A stretch of DNA of 16,222 nucleotides from Selenomonadaceae bacterium (GTDB taxonomy: Bacteria; Bacillota; Negativicutes; Selenomonadales; Selenomonadaceae): the NCBI GenBank assembly GCA_017529085.1, contig JAFXOC010000411.1:1-16222 (forward strand), given 5' to 3'. Positions within the stretch are counted from its first letter, which is position 1; every line of letters begins with the position of its first letter. Positions 12,855-16,222 of this stretch are shown one piece after another. The notes below the pieces were generated by a model. The model did no database searches and was not told the DNA's origin. It saw only the letters and a list, made by a program, of their open reading frames with translations. Made by a program: the position numbers and the translations under genes.

Positions 12855-13916
12855 ATGACAAATACCAATCAAGTCAAGGATTTGTTTCAGCTATTCTCAA
12901 TTTTGCACCAATATGTCAGCGCAGGAGTCAATCCGCTTGACGGTATAGCTCTTTACGCTCAAAACAGCCGTCCTAGCGTAAAAGCGATTTTGGAAGATGT
13001 GTTGGTAAATGTGCGAAAAGGTAACGACTTGCCAACGGCGATGGAAAAACACCCCGAATTTTTCCCTTCTTTCATTACTCAAATGCTTAGAGTGAACGAT
13101 AAGACAGGACAATCGGATTCCATTTACGAAAGCATTGAACAGACTCTTGAACAGGAGATTGATTTACGGCGAAATGTCGGTTCGGAAATGATACCGATAG
13201 TCGTGCTTTTTATCGCCCTTATAGCGGCGTTTTGCGTGGCGGTTTTCTTCGTTATCCCGATGATGGGCGAGATGCTTAGGGATATGGGCGTTGAACTTCC
13301 GCTTCTTACAAGATTTTTCATAGGCGTAGCGGATATTGCCGTCAATTATTGGTATTTAATCCTTATCGGCGCAGGAGCGTTGATAGCGGGTTATTTCCAT
13401 ATTCGCTTCAACAAGCCTCGACTTTACGCAAAGATTTTGCTCAATTTGCCATTTTACAAACTTATCGCTTTCAACCAAATTCAATATCGTTTCGCAAGAA
13501 TCTTCGGTCTTTGCATAGAAGCGGGTATCGAAACAAGCAAGGCTCTTGAATATACGGCTTCCGCCGCAGACAATATTTTGCTGAAAGATTTGTTGTTGGA
13601 AGCAAATAATTCTATCAACAAAACAGGCGCAGATCTTGTTACGGCGATAAAGAAAGCGAACGGCGACAATGTTTTGGACGCTTCTTTCTACACTATGCTT
13701 GAAGCGGGTAAAAACGGCAACATGGAACACATTTTAGCGAAACGCGCCGTATACTTCAAGAAACAGTTGTTGGCGGTTTCAAAAACCTTCGGCACGAAAC
13801 TTTCCCTTACTTTGATTACGCCGGGATTTGTGCTTCTGATTGCGGTTTTCCTTTCCGTTTATATGCCCGTATTTTCGCTTATGGGAAAAATCGGAACTCA
13901 AGGCGGGGGGATTTAA
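12855..13916 (+). CDS. pilC: Inner-membrane platform protein (PilC/GspF family)
   Basis: A 353-residue polytopic protein expected to bind the ATPase and hand pilin subunits to the growing fibre. It has the family's two repeated cytosolic helical domains, at about 8-108 (LHQYVSAGVNPLDGI...LRVNDKTGQSDSIYES) and 208-310 (ARIFGLCIEAGIETSKALEY...MLEAGKNGNMEHILA). Each carries the 'aGi.l..al' and 'GE/GK.G' signatures. Membrane helices lie near 112-136, 163-182 and 319-341. ATG 12855 follows GAGGTGAGA. It lacks the N-terminal extension of some PilC proteins and has normal core length. It sits in the usual order directly after the ATPase. Confidence 0.93.
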   Translation: MTNTNQVKDLFQLFSILHQYVSAGVNPLDGIALYAQNSRPSVKAILEDVLVNVRKGNDLPTAMEKHPEFFPSFITQMLRVNDKTGQSDSIYESIEQTLEQEIDLRRNVGSEMIPIVVLFIALIAAFCVAVFFVIPMMGEMLRDMGVELPLLTRFFIGVADIAVNYWYLILIGAGALIAGYFHIRFNKPRLYAKILLNLPFYKLIAFNQIQYRFARIFGLCIEAGIETSKALEYTASAADNILLKDLLLEANNSINKTGADLVTAIKKANGDNVLDASFYTMLEAGKNGNMEHILAKRAVYFKKQLLAVSKTFGTKLSLTLITPGFVLLIAVFLSVYMPVFSLMGKIGTQGGGI

Positions 13917-13917
13917 A

Positions 13918-14322
13918 ATGAAATGGAAACAAAGGGGAATGAGCATTATTGAAATGTCGCTTTGCGTTGTGGCGGTAATATTCATGATGGCTGCGGCGAT
14001 GTATTTTATTCCCGATTTAATTTCCACTTCACGAGAGGAAAGAGCCGTTGCGGAAACAGCCGCCCTTGGCGGTCTTATAAGTCAATATCACATGGAAGTT
14101 GGGGAATATCCCAATTCTTTAAACGATTTGACGAAGGAAAACGGTCAATATGGTCCGTGGATTCACAAAATACCTACGGATTATTTTAGCAAAGGGGGAG
14201 CGTACAATTATATTCACAACGATAAAAAATTCGTAGTGTTTAGTTCAGGAAAAAATCAATCGCCAGAATCAAGTTTGGCAAACGGAATTTCAGGCGATGA
14301 TGTAGGCGTTGTAGGAAGATAG
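13918..14322 (+). CDS. GspG-like prepilin / pseudopilin
   Basis: ATG 13918 has GGGGGG (13905-13910) seven bases upstream and is two bases after the pilC stop; upstream in-frame starts lie inside pilC. The 134-residue product has a short class III leader MKWKQRG cut before MSIIE, with the conserved Glu at mature position 5 and a hydrophobic helix (about 8-33). The globular part follows the major pseudopilin pattern: LISQYHMEVGEYPNSLNDL (the 'Y..d.G.YP..l..L' motif), GPWIHKIPTDYF and FVVFSSGKNQ. It should be processed by a prepilin peptidase not seen in this window and assembled into the fibre. Whether this or the next protein is the major subunit is unclear. Confidence 0.87.
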   Translation: MKWKQRGMSIIEMSLCVVAVIFMMAAAMYFIPDLISTSREERAVAETAALGGLISQYHMEVGEYPNSLNDLTKENGQYGPWIHKIPTDYFSKGGAYNYIHNDKKFVVFSSGKNQSPESSLANGISGDDVGVVGR

Positions 14323-14333
14323 GGAGGAACTTT

Positions 14334-14810
14334 ATGTTTATTCAAATTGAAAATGCGGTAAATTTCAACAGGAAACGCAAACTCGGAAAATTAAAGGGCG
14401 TGGCTCTTGCAGAGTTGGCTATGTACTTCATCGGTATTCTTTTCGTTATCGGCGTTGCTTACATGAATTGGCCGACAATCCGAAACTTTTTCCGTGCGGG
14501 TTCTCAATGGCTCGAACTTCGCAATATGCAAAGCGCCGCCACAAGTTATACTTCCCTTCGTTTGGACGCTTCCGCTCCGACTTCGGCGAACGACTTGATT
14601 AACGGCATTGAAGCGGCTGACGCTGTTGACGGTCAGAAGCATGACAGCTTTATGACACCTAAAAGCGGTCGTTGGAAGGAAGGAAGCTATACGGACGCTT
14701 GGGGCGAAGAATTTACTTTTGCGGACGAGGATGACGGCGGTCACAGCATAACTTCAAATGGTCCGGACAAAACATACGGCACGGACGATGATATTGTTGT
14801 TTACTACTAA
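14334..14810 (+). CDS. Second prepilin, GspG-like with acidic calcium-site-like C-terminus
   Basis: A 158-residue protein; ATG 14334 follows GGGAGGA by five bases. The leader is longer (22 residues, ending RKRKLGKLKG) and is cut before VALAE, with Glu at +5, followed by a hydrophobic helix. The C-terminal part has DAWGEEFTFADEDDGGHSITSNGPDKTYGTDDDIVVYY, like the GspG ending (DPWG...Y...SxGxDGxxGTxDDI), where acidic residues hold calcium. This makes it the better candidate for the main subunit. A weak hairpin follows the stop, which could reduce readthrough into the tip-type genes and favour high subunit levels. Confidence 0.85.
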   Translation: MFIQIENAVNFNRKRKLGKLKGVALAELAMYFIGILFVIGVAYMNWPTIRNFFRAGSQWLELRNMQSAATSYTSLRLDASAPTSANDLINGIEAADAVDGQKHDSFMTPKSGRWKEGSYTDAWGEEFTFADEDDGGHSITSNGPDKTYGTDDDIVVYY

Positions 14811-14824
14811 GACGGCGTAAAAAT

Positions 14825-14848
14825 AGGGCAGTCATTTTTGGCTGCTCT
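14825..14848 (+). terminator. Weak stem-loop between prepilin and tip-type genes (possible attenuator)
   Basis: AGGGCAGTC (14825-14833) pairs with GGCTGCTCT (14840-14848) over nine positions, two of them G-T, around the loop ATTTTT. Only a short CTCTTT run follows, so full termination is unlikely. It is 15 bases after the stop of the second prepilin and 27 before the next ATG, a natural place for partial attenuation or for protecting the upstream mRNA. Confidence 0.4.
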
Positions 14849-14875
14849 TTGCGCTATTATGAAAGGAGGATTTAT

Positions 14876-15589
14876 ATGCGTAAAAAATATAAATACGCAG
14901 GGTTCGCCCTTGTCGGAACGGTAGCCGCCATTGTCGCTTGGATTACCATGTCTTACGGTATGTTTATGGCGCAGAACGCTCAATTTGAAATGTTGATTTC
15001 CGGGAAGGATTCCATAAACGCCCAAAAATTAGCGGAAGTTGACGGCTCGTTGTTAAGGCTCGTGCCTTACGATGAACTATCCAACGGTTCATCTCTTGCG
15101 GAACTCAATTTACATCACAGTCGAAGTGCGATGAAAAGCGTTAAAACCGATAAAGTCTGGCAGGACGAAATAAGAATCGGCGGCGAAAAGAACAACGGTA
15201 CTGATTCAAAATACGGCAATTATCGAATCGCTACGGTGAACATTTACAAAGAAGGAGATGTCACCCCTAGGTTTTCTTTGCAAACTCCCGTTTTAAGCTA
15301 TTCGCAACCTTATATTAGGCAGGAAATTGACGAATTTATAGAGGAACGCAAGAAAAAAGACAGAGAACTTGAAGCGAAAGATCGGGCACTTGAATCTAAA
15401 GACAAGCAGCTTGAAGCGAAAGACAAGCAACTTGAAGCCAAAGACAGAGAATTAAACTCAATGCTTGATTCGGTCGAAAGCGATATTCGCTCACAGCTTC
15501 CCTTATGCCATTGTCCTCCTTGTCCTTTGACTCCCAACATTGTGGAAAAACATATTCAAGGAACCGCTTCATCGGGGGGAACACCTTAA
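14876..15589 (+). CDS. Pilin-like protein A with heptad coiled coil and Cys/Pro-rich tail (possible pilus tip protein)
   Basis: ATG 14876 has a perfect AAAGGAGG seven bases upstream; an in-frame TTG at 14849 lacks one. The 237-residue product starts MRKKYKYAG then FALVGTVAAIVAW, a class III leader-like cut after Gly but with Gly rather than Glu at +5, as in GspK-type tip pseudopilins. A soluble domain (about 30-150) is followed by five exact heptads (KDRELEA, KDRALES, KDKQLEA, KDKQLEA, KDRELNS). The 42-residue tail contains LPLCHCPPCPLTP and ends in GTASSGGTP. The soluble domain and heptads are shared with the next gene. A stalk-borne adhesive or recognition tip, like PilV of conjugative thin pili, is an inference. 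Confidence 0.75.
   Translation: MRKKYKYAGFALVGTVAAIVAWITMSYGMFMAQNAQFEMLISGKDSINAQKLAEVDGSLLRLVPYDELSNGSSLAELNLHHSRSAMKSVKTDKVWQDEIRIGGEKNNGTDSKYGNYRIATVNIYKEGDVTPRFSLQTPVLSYSQPYIRQEIDEFIEERKKKDRELEAKDRALESKDKQLEAKDKQLEAKDRELNSMLDSVESDIRSQLPLCHCPPCPLTPNIVEKHIQGTASSGGTP
15356..15460 (+). repeat. Five tandem 21-bp coding repeats (heptads) in pilin-like gene A
   Basis: Units start at 15356, 15377, 15398, 15419 and 15440, each encoding K-D-x-x-L-E-x. Units 3 and 4 encode identical peptides. The period is exactly one heptad, so the repeat builds a regular coiled-coil stalk and could also lengthen, shorten or recombine at DNA level. Confidence 0.9.
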
Positions 15590-15606
15590 AAAAGGAGGCG
15601 AGATAA

Positions 15607-16222
15607 ATGAATTGGAAAAAGATATTTTCAAGAAAGTATAGCGGCGTTGCGTTGGTCGGAACGACAGCCGCCATTGTCGCTTGGATGCTTCTTTCTTACG
15701 GGATATTCACGGTGCAATCCAGTCAGTTTCAAATGTTCGTGTCAAGTCGCGATTCGGTCAATGCGAAAAAGTTAGCCGAAGTGGATGCGGAACTTTTAAA
15801 ATTAGTCAATTATGACGATATACAAAACAGTTCTGCGTTGGGCGAATTGAATTTGCATTTGGGTCGGAGCGATATGAAAACGGTCGCGCTTGACAGCGGT
15901 CGTTGGCAGGACGAAATAATAATAAGCAACGAAATGGGAGGCAGCGGCGATTCCCAATACGGCAATTTTCGTGTTGCTACGGTAAATGTCTACAAGGAAG
16001 ATGAAACTGAACCCCGTTTTTCAATGCAAGTGCCTATTCTAAAATCGGGGCAAACATATTCAAAAAAGGATTTCGATGATTTTATCGAGGAATTGAAGAA
16101 AAAAGACAAAGAATTAGAGGAAAAAGACAAGCAGTTAGAAGCGAAGGACAGACAGTTAGAGGCGAAAGACAGACAGCTTGAAGCCAAAGACAGCGAACTT
16201 TCTTCTAAAATTTCTTCTTTAC
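15607..16222 (+). CDS. Pilin-like protein B, paralogue of A (3' end outside window)
   Basis: ATG 15607 follows AAAGGAGG about eight bases upstream and opens a frame to the right edge (205 codons visible). The leader MNWKKIFSRKYSG precedes VALVGTTAAIVAW, again a Gly -1 and no Glu at +5. The soluble domain matches protein A closely (KLAEVD, ELNLH, WQDEI, YGN, ATVN-YKE, PRFS), so the two arose by tandem duplication. It too has five heptads at the same place. A 21-base run is identical in both genes within the membrane helix, showing strong DNA-level similarity. The C-terminal tail, the part that might differ most, is not visible. Role as for A: probable minor or tip pilin. Confidence 0.78.
   Translation, partial: MNWKKIFSRKYSGVALVGTTAAIVAWMLLSYGIFTVQSSQFQMFVSSRDSVNAKKLAEVDAELLKLVNYDDIQNSSALGELNLHLGRSDMKTVALDSGRWQDEIIISNEMGGSGDSQYGNFRVATVNVYKEDETEPRFSMQVPILKSGQTYSKKDFDDFIEELKKKDKELEEKDKQLEAKDRQLEAKDRQLEAKDSELSSKISSL
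16102..16206 (+). repeat. Five tandem 21-bp coding repeats (heptads) in pilin-like gene B
   Basis: Units start at 16102, 16123, 16144, 16165 and 16186 and encode KDKELEE, KDKQLEA, KDRQLEA, KDRQLEA and KDSELSS. The number and register match the array in gene A, while the order of Lys/Arg variants differs. This suggests either independent drift or exchange between arrays. Confidence 0.88.

Noticed and set aside
13840..13917. Upstream start for the first prepilin
   Set aside because: The extension overlaps pilC and would put a second hydrophobic segment ahead of a normal short class III leader beginning at 13918.
14849..14875. TTG 14849 as start of pilin-like gene A
   Set aside because: AAAGGAGG lies between it and ATG 14876 at ideal spacing to the latter; the TTG falls at the edge of the stem-loop.
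15310..15540. Minus-strand Ser/Leu-rich frame
   Set aside because: It is the antisense shadow of the 21-bp heptad repeats.
14876..16222. True R64-type shufflon
   Set aside because: No inverted recombination sites and no recombinase gene are visible; only direct coding repeats are seen, so only tail exchange by homologous recombination is suggested.

Overview
The window is AT-rich, with strong Shine-Dalgarno sites and every supported gene on the + strand. It reads as part of a mobile replicon (plasmid, conjugative element or phage-plasmid) from a low-GC bacterium that has an outer membrane. The secretin, PilO/PilP-like proteins and pilus assembly ATPase require a diderm envelope. The GGAGG-type ribosome sites, phage-like replication genes and RsbW/STAS proteins look Firmicute. 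A diderm Firmicute (Negativicutes) is therefore the best guess, by inference only; no rRNA or taxonomic marker is present.

Region 1 (1-3432) is a tightly packed accessory and replication block. It holds the 3' end of an unknown gene, two unrecognised small proteins, a secreted M23 peptidase with intact catalytic residues, a replication initiator-like protein and a DnaC/IstB-like helicase loader. Inside the initiator gene is a five-copy array with an exact 23-bp period. It looks like an iteron origin followed by an AT-rich stretch, an arrangement like the phage lambda O/P/ori region. A 13-bp-stem hairpin closes the block.

Region 2 (3433-4257) is one gene with a sigma-region-4/ArpU-like helix-turn-helix, followed by another copy of the same hairpin.

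Region 3 (4258-7019) opens with a putative extended -10 promoter behind phased A/T tracts. It encodes a TraF/S26-type signal peptidase and a complete partner-switching set: an RsbW-like HATPase, a receiver-PP2C (SpoIIE/RsbU-type) phosphatase and a STAS antagonist with the phosphorylatable Ser. Between phosphatase and STAS gene lie four tandem 45-bp units carrying the hairpin palindrome; the first encodes the phosphatase C-terminus.

Region 4 (7034-16222) is a type IV pilus / type II secretion-like assembly operon: a PilM-PilN fusion, PilO-like, PilP-like, secretin, GspE/PilB ATPase, PilC/GspF platform protein, two GspG-like prepilins, and two tandem paralogous pilin-like proteins with five exact heptads each (the second runs off the window). 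No prepilin peptidase, retraction ATPase, relaxase or coupling protein is visible here.

The most interesting points are: (i) a phospho-signalling partner switch built into a mobile-element pilus operon; (ii) a palindromic repeat family present singly, as a 45-bp tandem array and as a possible copy inside the secretin gene; (iii) the intragenic iterons; (iv) the duplicated coiled-coil pilin-like tip candidates. The genes plausibly work together as replication, cell-wall remodelling, pilus regulation and pilus assembly for an element that moves itself or attaches its host to other cells.
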